A stretch of DNA of 45,707 nt, taken from Rhodoferax sp. OV413. GTDB taxonomy: Bacteria; Pseudomonadota; Gammaproteobacteria; Pseudomonadales; Pseudohongiellaceae. A program made the position numbers and the translations under genes. Of this stretch, positions 8,457-17,108 are shown piece after piece (the first letter of the stretch is position 1; the number at the start of each line of letters is the position of its first letter). The stretch covers positions 1-45,707 of the forward strand of contig CALQJO020000021.1 in assembly GCA_943330915.2 (NCBI GenBank). Reading direction: 5' to 3'. The notes beneath the pieces are model-generated. The model was not told where the DNA came from. It saw nothing but the letters and a program-made list of their open reading frames with translations, and searched no databases.

Positions 8457-9585
8457 TTCGCACAGCTGGGCACACATTGATGTTGAAGCCCTGCGCCATA
8501 ACCTTGAGCGCGCACGTATCAGTGCGCCCGGGCGACGCGTGTGTGCCGTGATCAAGGCCAACGCTTATGGACACGGTGTGCATACGGTGGCCAAGGCGCT
8601 GCAGCCGGTGCTGCACGGCAATGATCTGTTTGCTGTGGCCACGCTGCATGAGGCGCTGACACTGCGTCACACCGCGAGTACCGAGGCTATTCTGGTCATG
8701 CGCGGCCCGCTCACGCTGGAAGAACTGACCTTGCTGGTACAGGGTGGTTTTCACTGGGTGCTGCATTCGCGCTATCAGGCGGAGCTGTTAAAGAACTGGC
8801 TTAAATCATTGACTGGCGCCGTATCGCCAACCCTCAATATCTGGTTAAAAATCAACACTGGAATGAACCGTCTGGGATTGCCGGCGGACGACCTGCATGA
8901 CATCTGGCGTTGGCTGCAGTCTCTGAAGCTGCCGGGTGAGCGGGTGCTGATGTCGCATTTTGCCACCGCCGATGAGCATGAACATGTGCTGGCACATCAG
9001 CAGCAAACCGGGTTTGCAGAACTTGTTAACAGCTTGCCCGATGCAGGGCATTGCTCACGCAGTTTATCGGCCTCAGCCGGCATTGTGTCTTGGCCGCAGG
9101 CGCATCATGACATCGTGCGCCCTGGGATTATGCTCTACGGCGCGTCGCCCATGGCAGACACGGAAGGCAGCCGCTACCAATTAAAGCCGGTGATGAGTTT
9201 GAAGTCCCGGTTGTTGACCATCAATCACGTAAAAGCCGGCGACACGGTGGGTTACGGCGCGACCTATCACTGTGATCAGGACACACCGATTGGCGTTATC
9301 GGCATCGGTTATGGTGACGGTTATCCGCGCCACGCGCCCAGTGGTACGCCTGTATTGATCTATGCCCACGGAGAAGTCTGGGAAGCGCCGCTGGCGGGCA
9401 GGGTGTCAATGGATATGTTAACAGTGGATCTGCGCGGTATTCCGGCCAGCCCCGGTGACGAAGTGTTATTGTGGGGGCAGTCGTGGGGCAGTGAATTGCC
9501 AGCGGATCGTATCGCGCGTAATGCGGGCACTATTGCTTATGAACTGTTCTGTCAGGTGACTTCTCGTGTAAGGTTTACAGTCTGA
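8449..9585 (+). CDS. alr: alanine racemase
   Basis: This PLP enzyme interconverts L- and D-alanine for peptidoglycan synthesis. The 378-residue product begins with the alpha/beta barrel; the PLP lysine is Lys36 in AVIKANAYGHG. The Tyr-bearing segment VGYGATY and the motifs IGYGDGYPR and AGRVSMDM of the C-terminal domain are present. The start at ATG 8449, inside the end of dnaB, gives the usual length; an upstream frame extension lies wholly within dnaB and is not used. The stop TGATG overlaps radA by one base, so dnaB, alr and radA look like one transcription unit, as in related gammaproteobacteria. Confidence 0.95.
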   Translation: MPDSHSWAHIDVEALRHNLERARISAPGRRVCAVIKANAYGHGVHTVAKALQPVLHGNDLFAVATLHEALTLRHTASTEAILVMRGPLTLEELTLLVQGGFHWVLHSRYQAELLKNWLKSLTGAVSPTLNIWLKINTGMNRLGLPADDLHDIWRWLQSLKLPGERVLMSHFATADEHEHVLAHQQQTGFAELVNSLPDAGHCSRSLSASAGIVSWPQAHHDIVRPGIMLYGASPMADTEGSRYQLKPVMSLKSRLLTINHVKAGDTVGYGATYHCDQDTPIGVIGIGYGDGYPRHAPSGTPVLIYAHGEVWEAPLAGRVSMDMLTVDLRGIPASPGDEVLLWGQSWGSELPADRIARNAGTIAYELFCQVTSRVRFTV

Positions 9586-10964
9586 TGGCTAAAGCAAAAA
9601 CAGCCTTTGTGTGTGAGGACTGCGGTGCTGAGTTCAGCAAGTGGCAGGGGCAATGCACGGAGTGCAAGGCCTGGAACACACTGACGCGCATCACCGTGGC
9701 CAGTGCCACCACCAATACCTCACCGGCGGTGCAGGCGGATTTTCGCCGTCAGGGTTACGCCGGGCAATTGTCCAGTGTGCAGGATCTGTCGGAGATTGAT
9801 GTAGCGGCATTACCGCGCTTTTCATCATCCTTGACTGAATTTGATCGGGTGTTGGGCGGAGGTCTGGTGCCGGGGTCAGTGATCCTGATCGGCGGTAACC
9901 CGGGTGCTGGCAAAAGTACCTTGTTGCTTCAGGTAATGTGCACGCTGGCGCAGTTGATGCCAGCCATGTATGTCACCGGTGAAGAGTCCCTGCAGCAGGT
10001 GGGCATGCGCGCAAACCGGCTGGGGTTGCCGGAAAAAAATCTCAAAATGCTCGCCGAGACTGAAGTCGAAACCATTTGTCGGCTGGCGGAAGAGTTGCAG
10101 CCTAAATTGCTGGTGGTCGATTCCATTCAGGTGATGCATAGCAGTGATGTGCCGTCTGCGCCCGGCAGTGTGTCGCAGGTGCGTGAATGTGCCGCTTATC
10201 TGATCCGATATGCCAAACAAACCGGCACCGTGTTGTTTCTGGTGGGACATGTCACCAAAGATGGTTCCCTGGCCGGCCCGAAAGTGCTGGAGCACATGAT
10301 TGACTGCTTTGTGATGCTAGAAGGTGGCAGCGATACCCGTTACCGCACCCTGCGCGGCCAGAAGAATCGCTTTGGCGCCATCAATGAACTGGGTGTGTTT
10401 GCGATGACTGAAAAAGGCCTGAAGGAAGTGAAAAACCCTTCGGCTATCTTCCTCGCCAGAACCGAGGAAGAAAGTCCCGGCTCACTGGTGATGGTGTTGT
10501 GGGAAGGCACGCGGCCACTGCTGGTGGAAATACAGGCGCTGGTGGATGGCAGTCAGACCGGCGCTGCCCGGCGCCTGGCGGTGGGGCTGGATCAGAACCG
10601 ACTGGGAATGCTGCTGGCAGTGTTACACCGGCACGGCGGTTTGTTTATGGCCGATCAGGATGTGTATGTGAACGTGGTGGGCGGTGTCAAAGTCACCGAG
10701 ACCGGCGCGGATCTGGCGGTGTTGCTGGCCATCGTGTCCAGTTTCCGCGATCGCGCCCTGCCGCATGATCTGGTGGTGTTCGGCGAAGTCGGGCTGGCCG
10801 GTGAGATTCGTCCGGTACCCAGTGGTCAGGAACGTTTGCAGGAAGCTGCAAAACATGGCTTCAAACGTGCCATTGTGCCGAAAGCCAATTGCCCCAAACA
10901 CGCGGTACCAGGTATGGAAATTATTGGTGTCAGTAAACTTTCGGAAGCGCTGGCTGCCTTGTAA
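9585..10964 (+). CDS. radA: DNA repair protein RadA (Sms)
   Basis: RadA is a RecA-like ATPase that promotes branch migration during recombination. The 459-residue product has a four-cysteine zinc finger (Cys10, Cys13, Cys24, Cys27), a RecA-type ATPase with Walker A GGNPGAGKST (Lys110), the RadA-specific KNRFG motif (260-264), and a C-terminal Lon-like domain (about 290-459) lacking a proteolytic serine-lysine dyad as expected. The start codon overlaps the alr stop by one base. It is full length with no visible lesion. Confidence 0.97.
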   Translation: MAKAKTAFVCEDCGAEFSKWQGQCTECKAWNTLTRITVASATTNTSPAVQADFRRQGYAGQLSSVQDLSEIDVAALPRFSSSLTEFDRVLGGGLVPGSVILIGGNPGAGKSTLLLQVMCTLAQLMPAMYVTGEESLQQVGMRANRLGLPEKNLKMLAETEVETICRLAEELQPKLLVVDSIQVMHSSDVPSAPGSVSQVRECAAYLIRYAKQTGTVLFLVGHVTKDGSLAGPKVLEHMIDCFVMLEGGSDTRYRTLRGQKNRFGAINELGVFAMTEKGLKEVKNPSAIFLARTEEESPGSLVMVLWEGTRPLLVEIQALVDGSQTGAARRLAVGLDQNRLGMLLAVLHRHGGLFMADQDVYVNVVGGVKVTETGADLAVLLAIVSSFRDRALPHDLVVFGEVGLAGEIRPVPSGQERLQEAAKHGFKRAIVPKANCPKHAVPGMEIIGVSKLSEALAAL

Positions 10965-11021
10965 TCGCCGGCGATTGCCTCATGTCAGCAGCCACAATTC
11001 ACCAAGGATTTAACACTGCTT

Positions 11022-11741
11022 ATGTTGTCTTCATTTATAGAATTTATTCAGTCCAACTATCTCAATCTGTTTGCCATGATGTTTTTTCTTGGCTGCTACC
11101 GGGGTTACCTGCACTACACTGCAAGGCGCAGCGTTGATACGCCCTGCTTGGCCTACGCCATGCACCGCTACCGCAAGCAATGGATACGCATGGCGCTGAT
11201 CCGTGAGAATCGCATCACCGACACTAATATTGTGGCTAACCTTGAGCGCAACGTATCGTTTTTTGCCTCAACAACCTTGTTGGTGCTGGCGGGCCTGGTC
11301 ACTATGCTGGGTTCATCAGATGTGATGTTGGGCATGCTTAACGACTTGCCGTTTTCTGACCAAAGCACACTGGCGCAGTGGGAAATTAAAGTAGTGATGC
11401 TGATCTGCCTGTTTGTCTACGGCTTTTTTAAGTTTACCTGGAGCCTGCGCCAATTTGGTCTGGTGTCGGTGATGATTGGCAGCGCGCCGGAAAAATCCTT
11501 GCAACCTACCGTGGAAGAAATGAATCGCCACGTCGACTCGATTTCCAAAATGGCCTCCAAAGCCTCGGGCAATTTTAATAATGGGCTGCGAAGCTACTAT
11601 TTTGCTATGGCTGCGCTGGGTTGGTTCCTGAATGCCTGGGTGCTGATAGGCCTGTCGGTGTTTGTGGTGTTTATTCTCTATCGCCGTGAGTTCAAGTCAG
11701 ATACCTTGGGCATCATGATGGATGATCTGCCGGACATCTAG
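11022..11741 (+). CDS. DUF599 family membrane protein
   Basis: The 239-residue protein has four likely membrane segments (about residues 10-25, 85-105, 120-142 and 190-220) and the family-like stretch with a basic loop RKQWIRMALIRENRITDTNIVANLERNVSFFASTTLL. It resembles DUF599 proteins, whose role is unknown. AAGGA lies 13 bases before the ATG. The 57-base gap after radA suggests it may be read through from the dnaB-alr-radA unit. Confidence 0.75.
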   Translation: MLSSFIEFIQSNYLNLFAMMFFLGCYRGYLHYTARRSVDTPCLAYAMHRYRKQWIRMALIRENRITDTNIVANLERNVSFFASTTLLVLAGLVTMLGSSDVMLGMLNDLPFSDQSTLAQWEIKVVMLICLFVYGFFKFTWSLRQFGLVSVMIGSAPEKSLQPTVEEMNRHVDSISKMASKASGNFNNGLRSYYFAMAALGWFLNAWVLIGLSVFVVFILYRREFKSDTLGIMMDDLPDI

Positions 11742-11900
11742 GTCAGCAGTTACGTGCATCCTGGCTGGGTGTCAGATTGTATCTGTGCGGAGCACAGTCT
11801 GTTCAGCTTTCAATTGCCGAAGAGGTGTCACAATTCGAGACGTTTCTGTGTGCTCACCCAAAGTGTGAGACATGGTATCGAGGTGGCTGCGGAGCTGATT

Positions 11901-11937
11901 AAAATAAAGGCTTGAAGCAGTTTAGTACTTCAAGCCT
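11901..11937 (-). terminator. terminator after the ornithine decarboxylase gene
   Basis: AGGCTTGAAG (11908-11917) and CTTCAAGCCT (11928-11937) form a perfect 10-bp stem with a 10-base loop. On the minus strand it is followed by TTATTTTAAT, so it terminates the leftward decarboxylase transcript. On the plus strand the following tail is less T-rich (GTTGTATA), so it may act weakly for the DUF599 gene too. The rest of the 257-base gap (11742-11998) shows no gene. Confidence 0.7.
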
Positions 11938-11998
11938 GTTGTATACAGTCTGTCAGGTCTTTCGTCTCAGACAGCACAATTCAGAGCGACAAACAAAC

Positions 11999-13171
11999 TC
12001 AGACAAAATAGGATTTCAGCGGCGGGAAGCCGTTAAATTCAATTGCGCTGTAGCTGGTGGTATATGCGCCGGTTGAGAACCAGTACAGACGATCCCCAGA
12101 CGCCAGATTCAGCGGCAGGTGCGGTTTGTACTGCTCATACATGATGTCGGCGCTGTCACAGGTCGGCCCTGCAATAATAACTTCTTCGGGCTCGCCCTGT
12201 TTTTCAACATAAATCGGGTACTTGATGCTCTCGTCCATGGTTTCGATCAGGCCAGAGAACTTGCCGACATCGGTATAAATCCAGCGGTGCAGCGAGGTGT
12301 TGGATTTGCGAGAAATCAGAATGACTTCGGACACCAGAATACCGGCGTTGGAGATCAGTGAACGGCCTGGTTCCAAAATAATCTCCGGAAAATCATCACC
12401 AAAGTCTTCCTGTATAAACCGCGTAATTTCCTCGGCATAGGTTGGCAGCGTGTTTGCACGAGTGACGTAATTGGCCGGGAAGCCGCCGCCAAGATTAATC
12501 ATTTTCAGGGTGATGCCGTCTTCTTCTTTCAGGCGCTCAAAAATTACTTTTACTTTGGCGATCGCCGAATCCCACACACCAATATCACGCTGCTGTGAAC
12601 CGACGTGGAACGAAATGCCGTAGGGCACCAGCCCGAGTTCACGCGCCAGAATCATCAGATCGATGGCCATGTCAGTGTGACAGCCAAACTTGCGCGACAA
12701 AGGCCAGTCGGCAGTGTGGCTGCCTTCTGTGAGGATGCGTGCGTATATGCGTGAGCCGGGCGCAGCACGTGCAATATTGCGCAAGTCCGCTTCAGAATCC
12801 GTGGCAAACATACGCACACCTTTTTCATAGAAGTAGCGTATATCTTTGCTCTTCTTGATGGTGTTGCCATAGCTGCAACGTTCCGCAGGCACACCAAGGC
12901 CCAGCAGTTTATCCAGCTCGTAGATGGAGGCCACGTCAAAATTAGAGCCTTTATCCTTCAGCAAGTTGATGATTTCTGGGGCGGGGTTGGCTTTAACGGC
13001 GTAATAAATTTTTGAGTATGGGAAATACTCGATCAAAGTGTCGTAGTGTTCGCTGATGGTGTTCAGATCGATCACCACAAATGGTGTCTCCTGAGTGTCC
13101 GCCATCGCTTTCATACGGTTAAAGGTATCCAGCGGGTAGAAATCTTCAATCTTGATGGGTGCAGTGCTCAT
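11999..13171 (-). CDS. lysine/ornithine decarboxylase (fold type III, SpeC-like)
   Basis: This PLP enzyme makes putrescine from ornithine, or cadaverine from lysine, for polyamine synthesis. The 390-residue product has the eukaryotic-type ODC fold: PLP Lys60 in YYAVKANP, the glycine loop MINLGGGFP that holds the phosphate, EPGRSLI, and the active-site cysteine Cys338 in GPTCDSAD. Its size and motifs fit the Pseudomonas SpeC type rather than the large inducible decarboxylases. Substrate preference for ornithine or lysine cannot be decided from the sequence. TAGGAG precedes the ATG on the minus strand. It is divergently placed from mdlA across a 251-base gap and ends at a strong terminator. Confidence 0.9.
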   Translation of the reverse strand: MSTAPIKIEDFYPLDTFNRMKAMADTQETPFVVIDLNTISEHYDTLIEYFPYSKIYYAVKANPAPEIINLLKDKGSNFDVASIYELDKLLGLGVPAERCSYGNTIKKSKDIRYFYEKGVRMFATDSEADLRNIARAAPGSRIYARILTEGSHTADWPLSRKFGCHTDMAIDLMILARELGLVPYGISFHVGSQQRDIGVWDSAIAKVKVIFERLKEEDGITLKMINLGGGFPANYVTRANTLPTYAEEITRFIQEDFGDDFPEIILEPGRSLISNAGILVSEVILISRKSNTSLHRWIYTDVGKFSGLIETMDESIKYPIYVEKQGEPEEVIIAGPTCDSADIMYEQYKPHLPLNLASGDRLYWFSTGAYTTSYSAIEFNGFPPLKSYFV

Positions 13172-13422
13172 TCTTGGTGGTGACTCCTATAGCCAGTGCA
13201 TGAGTGCGCTGACTGGGCATGGGTGATAGTGCGGGTTAGTAGACTTCTGGCAGGACTGCCAGCGTTGGTGGCGCGCATTGTAACAAACGCATCCACCACG
13301 TAAAACGAAGATTTTTGTTTTGAGAGAAATCAGACTGGCTTTTTTCCGGACAAGGACAATAATAGCCGCCTTGGCCAGCACAAGCGGATGTTGTTGAGCC
13401 TTGCACAGTGTTTGGATTGTAA

Positions 13423-15168
13423 ATGGATATTTTTTTAAAACTGGGCTGGTATTTCAGGGAGCAATGGCGCCGTTATGTGGTCGCCGGGCTGCTACTGATT
13501 ATTGTCGACGTGCTTGAGTTGTCTATTCCCTGGCTAGTCGGTCGTCTGATCGACGGAGTGGTTGCCCGCTCGCTGGATTCCCAGCGCCTGATGTCCTACG
13601 TGATAAGTGTCTTGGTATTAGCGGTGCTGATCTACATCATGCGCTTTTTATGGCGCATGTTTTTATTCAGCGCCTCTTTTCAGCTTGCTGAACGTCTGCG
13701 ACAACAGGTCTACCAACACCTCACGCTGATGGCACCGGGTTTTTACAACAAGCACCGCACCGGCGACCTGATGGCGCGGGCCACTAACGATGTCACCGCG
13801 GTTGAAATGACCGCGGGCGAGGGTGTGTTATCCGGCCTGGATGGACTGGTGACCGGCATACTGGTACTGGCAGTGATGATGATCACCGTCAGCTGGGAAT
13901 TGACGTTGGTCGCCCTGCTGCCGTTCCCGCTTATGGCCTGGTTCTTTTTTGTGATTGGCACTCGCCTGCATGATGGATTCCGCGATGCTCAGGAGCGTTT
14001 TTCGGATTTGAATGACAAGGTTCAGGAGTCGGTCTCTGGCATTCGCATGACCCGCGCCTTTGGTCGTGAAGTTCGTGAAGATGCTGATTTTATGCGCGTG
14101 GCCGATCGTGCGGCAGAAGCCAATATGCGCGTAGCCGCGACCGACTCTCTGTACGATCCCGCGATTTTTATCACCGTAGGCGTGTCGTTTATGGTGTCCA
14201 TCGCCATGGGTGCGTGGCTGATCGAGCAGGACAGAATAACCCTTGGTCAGCTCACCAGTTTTACTATGTATCTGGGATATCTGATCTGGCCCATGTTCGC
14301 TTATGGCTGGTTATTGAATCTGGTAGAGCGCGGCAGTGCGGCCTATGCGCGAATCATCGCCTTGCTTGATGCCAGATCGCCGGTTCAGGATGACGGCACA
14401 CGGGTGTTAGCAGCTAACGTTGATATTCATTGGCAGGTCAATGCGTTCGAGTATCCAGGTGCCAACAGTACCGCTTTGTCGAACATTAACCTGCGCGTGG
14501 CACAAGGGCAGACGCTGGGGATTGTCGGCGCTACTGGCGCGGGCAAGTCAACACTCATCAGCCTGTTGCTCCGATATTATGATCATGACTCAGCTACCGT
14601 CAGTATCGGTGGCGACTCAGTCAAGAGTTACACGCTGGAGTCGTTGCGCGGGATGATTGCGGTGGTACCTCAGGATGCATTTTTGTTCACCGCCAGCATT
14701 GCGCAGAATATTGCGCTTGGCTGTCCCGAGGCGACAATCGAGCAGATTCGTGCAGCAGCGCGCCTGGCCTCGGTTGAGCAGGACATTCTGCGTTTCCCGG
14801 CCGGCTACGACACGCTGGTGGGGGAGCGCGGCGTCACGCTCTCCGGCGGACAAAAACAGCGCATTGCCATTGCGCGTGCTCTGCTCATGGACACCCCAAT
14901 TCTGGTGCTGGATGACGCCTTGTCTGCGGTTGATGTGAGCACCGAGCGCAATATCCTGTCGCACCTCAAAGAAGCCCGGCAGGGCCGCACCACCATCATT
15001 CTGTGCCATCGCTTGTCCGCAGTTGAAGAAGCGGATCAGATTGTGGTGCTCAGTCATGGTGAATTAAAGGAGCGTGGCACACATACCAGCCTTTTGCAGG
15101 CAAAGGGCTGGTACGCACGGATGTTTGACTATCAGAAACTGGAGCAGGCCGTTGCATCAGGACGATGA
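13423..15168 (+). CDS. mdlA: ABC exporter subunit MdlA-like, degenerate catalytic site
   Basis: A half-transporter of 581 residues: six membrane helices (about 1-310), then an ABC ATPase domain. The start MDIFLKLGWYFREQWRRYV closely matches the E. coli MdlA start in pattern. The nucleotide-binding domain has Walker A GATGAGKST (369-377, Lys375), a normal LSGGQ signature (473-477) and Walker B LVLDD (494-498). The residue after the Walker B Asp, normally the catalytic Glu, is Asp498, as in heterodimeric exporters with one weak ATP site. It overlaps mdlB, with which it would form the exporter. The substrate of MdlAB is not established; a lipid or drug exporter is possible. Confidence 0.9.
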   Translation: MDIFLKLGWYFREQWRRYVVAGLLLIIVDVLELSIPWLVGRLIDGVVARSLDSQRLMSYVISVLVLAVLIYIMRFLWRMFLFSASFQLAERLRQQVYQHLTLMAPGFYNKHRTGDLMARATNDVTAVEMTAGEGVLSGLDGLVTGILVLAVMMITVSWELTLVALLPFPLMAWFFFVIGTRLHDGFRDAQERFSDLNDKVQESVSGIRMTRAFGREVREDADFMRVADRAAEANMRVAATDSLYDPAIFITVGVSFMVSIAMGAWLIEQDRITLGQLTSFTMYLGYLIWPMFAYGWLLNLVERGSAAYARIIALLDARSPVQDDGTRVLAANVDIHWQVNAFEYPGANSTALSNINLRVAQGQTLGIVGATGAGKSTLISLLLRYYDHDSATVSIGGDSVKSYTLESLRGMIAVVPQDAFLFTASIAQNIALGCPEATIEQIRAAARLASVEQDILRFPAGYDTLVGERGVTLSGGQKQRIAIARALLMDTPILVLDDALSAVDVSTERNILSHLKEARQGRTTIILCHRLSAVEEADQIVVLSHGELKERGTHTSLLQAKGWYARMFDYQKLEQAVASGR

Positions 15169-16912
15169 GATACCACAACGACTGGACCGGCGCTCGTTGC
15201 GGCGTCTGTTGCGCTATGCGCTTGCCTATCCGCGGCTGCTGAAACAGTCAGCCGCATTGCTGATTCTTGGCACCCTCGGGCAAGTGATGGGCCCGGTGCT
15301 GGTGAAGATATTTCTGGATGACTATGTCACCCAGTCACATTACCCGCTGAATGACTTGCTGCTGTTGGGTTGTACCTATGCTGCTCTTTATGGGTTGTCG
15401 GCATGGGCAGGTTACTGGCAGGCCATGCGTCTGAATGAAATCGCCTTCAATGTGGTGCGCAGTTTGCGCGCTCAGGTATTCAGCACCGTCATCCGCAAAC
15501 CGCTGTCATATTTTGATCACCGGCCCACAGGCAAACTGGTCTCTCGCATCACCAATGACACCGAAGCTATCAAGGATCTGTTTCTGCATGTGTTGTCGAC
15601 ATTTGTTCAAGGCATTGTGCTGATGATTGCCATTTTTATAGCCATGGCAATTCTGGATCCGCGGCTGATGCTGGTGTGTCTGATTATTGTTCCTGTCATG
15701 TTTATGGTGATGCTGACCTATCAGCACTTAAGTGCCCCGCGCTATCACAAAGCACGCAGTATTCTCAGCCAGATCAATGCCACATTGAGTGAGTCAGTAC
15801 AAGGCATGCGTATTATTCAGCTGATGAATCAGCAGCGCCGCTTCAATCAGGATTTTGTAAAAACCAGTCAGAGTCATTTTGCGGCACGCATGACCAATCT
15901 GAAACTGGATGCCATGTTGCTGCGTCCGATGCCTGACCTGCTGGGCACTCTGACACTGGCCGGTGTGCTGTTTTATTTCGGCTCACTCTCCATGACCACT
16001 GCAGTAGAGATAGGCGTGATCTATGCGTTTGTGAATTACCTGGCACGTATCACCGAACCGGTGCTGCAGATGACACAACGCCTGAGTATGCTGCAACAGG
16101 CGGTAGTCGCCGGCGAGCGCGTGTTTGAGATTCTGGATGAAGGCTCGCAAACGCAGGCCAGTGCCAATCAACAGATCACCAATGGCCACGTTGAGTTCTC
16201 GGATGTCTCTTTCAGTTATGACGGTGAACACCCGGTGTTGCGTAACATCAGTTTCAGTGTTGAACCTGGCCAGTTCTACGCTATTGTCGGGCACACCGGC
16301 AGCGGCAAAAGTACGCTGATGAGTTTGTTGATGCGATTTTATGCGCCGCAAACTGGCCAGATTTTATTGGATGGCTGGCAGCTGCATGAGATTGACCAGG
16401 ACAGTCTGCGTAATCAGGTTGGCGTGGTCTTGCAGGATCCGTTTATTACCACGGGCACTGTTCGCGACAACATCTGCTTGGGCCAGGACATGACCGATGA
16501 GCAGATCATGCGCGCTGCAGAGCAAGCGCAAATCCACGAGTTTGTGATGACACTTCCGTTGGCGTACGACACGCCGATGGACGAGCGCGGGGCCAACTTC
16601 TCAACAGGACAGCGACAGTTGTTGTCACTGGCACGCACTCTGGCGCACAAACCACGCATCCTGATTCTGGATGAGGCGACTGCCAATATCGATAGTCATA
16701 CTGAAGCAGTTATCCAGTCTGCGCTGATGCAGCTCAAGGGCAGCACCAGCATTATCGCGATCGCACACCGGCTCAGTACCATCACCGCAGCTGATCAGAT
16801 TCTGGTCTTGCATCAGGGGGAGATTACTCAGCGCGGTTCACACCAGCAGTTGCTGGCGCATGAGGGGCTTTACCGAAATATGTATTTCTTACAGCAGAGT
16901 CGGGCGGTTTGA
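15152..16912 (+). CDS. mdlB: ABC exporter subunit MdlB-like
   Basis: The partner half-transporter (586 residues) has six membrane helices followed by an ATPase domain with Walker A GHTGSGKST (380-388, Lys386), an altered signature FSTGQ (483-487) and a complete Walker B LILDE (Asp507, catalytic Glu508). The pairing of a non-canonical signature here with a missing catalytic Glu in MdlA is the arrangement expected if the two form one degenerate and one active ATP site. The start is taken as TTG 15152 because GGAGCAGG lies about 7 bases upstream; no ATG exists near the family start and the upstream in-frame extension reads through mdlA. It overlaps mdlA by 17 bases. Confidence 0.88.
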   Translation: MHQDDEIPQRLDRRSLRRLLRYALAYPRLLKQSAALLILGTLGQVMGPVLVKIFLDDYVTQSHYPLNDLLLLGCTYAALYGLSAWAGYWQAMRLNEIAFNVVRSLRAQVFSTVIRKPLSYFDHRPTGKLVSRITNDTEAIKDLFLHVLSTFVQGIVLMIAIFIAMAILDPRLMLVCLIIVPVMFMVMLTYQHLSAPRYHKARSILSQINATLSESVQGMRIIQLMNQQRRFNQDFVKTSQSHFAARMTNLKLDAMLLRPMPDLLGTLTLAGVLFYFGSLSMTTAVEIGVIYAFVNYLARITEPVLQMTQRLSMLQQAVVAGERVFEILDEGSQTQASANQQITNGHVEFSDVSFSYDGEHPVLRNISFSVEPGQFYAIVGHTGSGKSTLMSLLMRFYAPQTGQILLDGWQLHEIDQDSLRNQVGVVLQDPFITTGTVRDNICLGQDMTDEQIMRAAEQAQIHEFVMTLPLAYDTPMDERGANFSTGQRQLLSLARTLAHKPRILILDEATANIDSHTEAVIQSALMQLKGSTSIIAIAHRLSTITAADQILVLHQGEITQRGSHQQLLAHEGLYRNMYFLQQSRAV

Positions 16913-16960
16913 TTTTGCTGTTGCGCATAGGGTGAGAGTGCTGAATGCGGACTGAGCTTG

Positions 16961-17009
16961 GCGGTGTGGGTATCAGAACAGCGCTGCGCCATGCGGATGA
17001 TCCCACCGC
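16961..17009. repeat. foldback repeat, copy A
   Basis: GCGGTGTGGG (16961-16970) pairs imperfectly with CCCACCGC (17002-17009), enclosing a GCGC-rich inner hairpin. The first part, GTGTGGGTATCAGAAC, recurs on the opposite strand inside copy B with one change. It lies between convergent mdlB and ppdK. Confidence 0.6.
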
Positions 17010-17021
17010 AACATTGCCCGG

Positions 17022-17085
17022 GCAGGGAGTGTGCGTCGAAGAACAATCAGGCGCGACGCGCCGTTCTGAGACCCACACTCCCTGC
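17022..17085. repeat. foldback repeat, copy B (inverted to copy A)
   Basis: A perfect 12-bp inverted repeat, GCAGGGAGTGTG (17022-17033) and CACACTCCCTGC (17074-17085), encloses a nested pair AGAAC/GTTCT and an inner GGCGC-GAC-GCGCC hairpin. On the minus strand it contains GTGTGGGTCTCAGAAC, matching copy A in 15 of 16 bases. It is flanked by CCCGGGC and GCCCGGG. This looks like a REP/BIME-like or small non-autonomous palindromic element; with no T-run, a terminator role would have to be Rho-linked or structural. Confidence 0.65.
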
Positions 17086-17108
17086 ACGTGCCCGTGCCCG
17101 GGAAAGGA

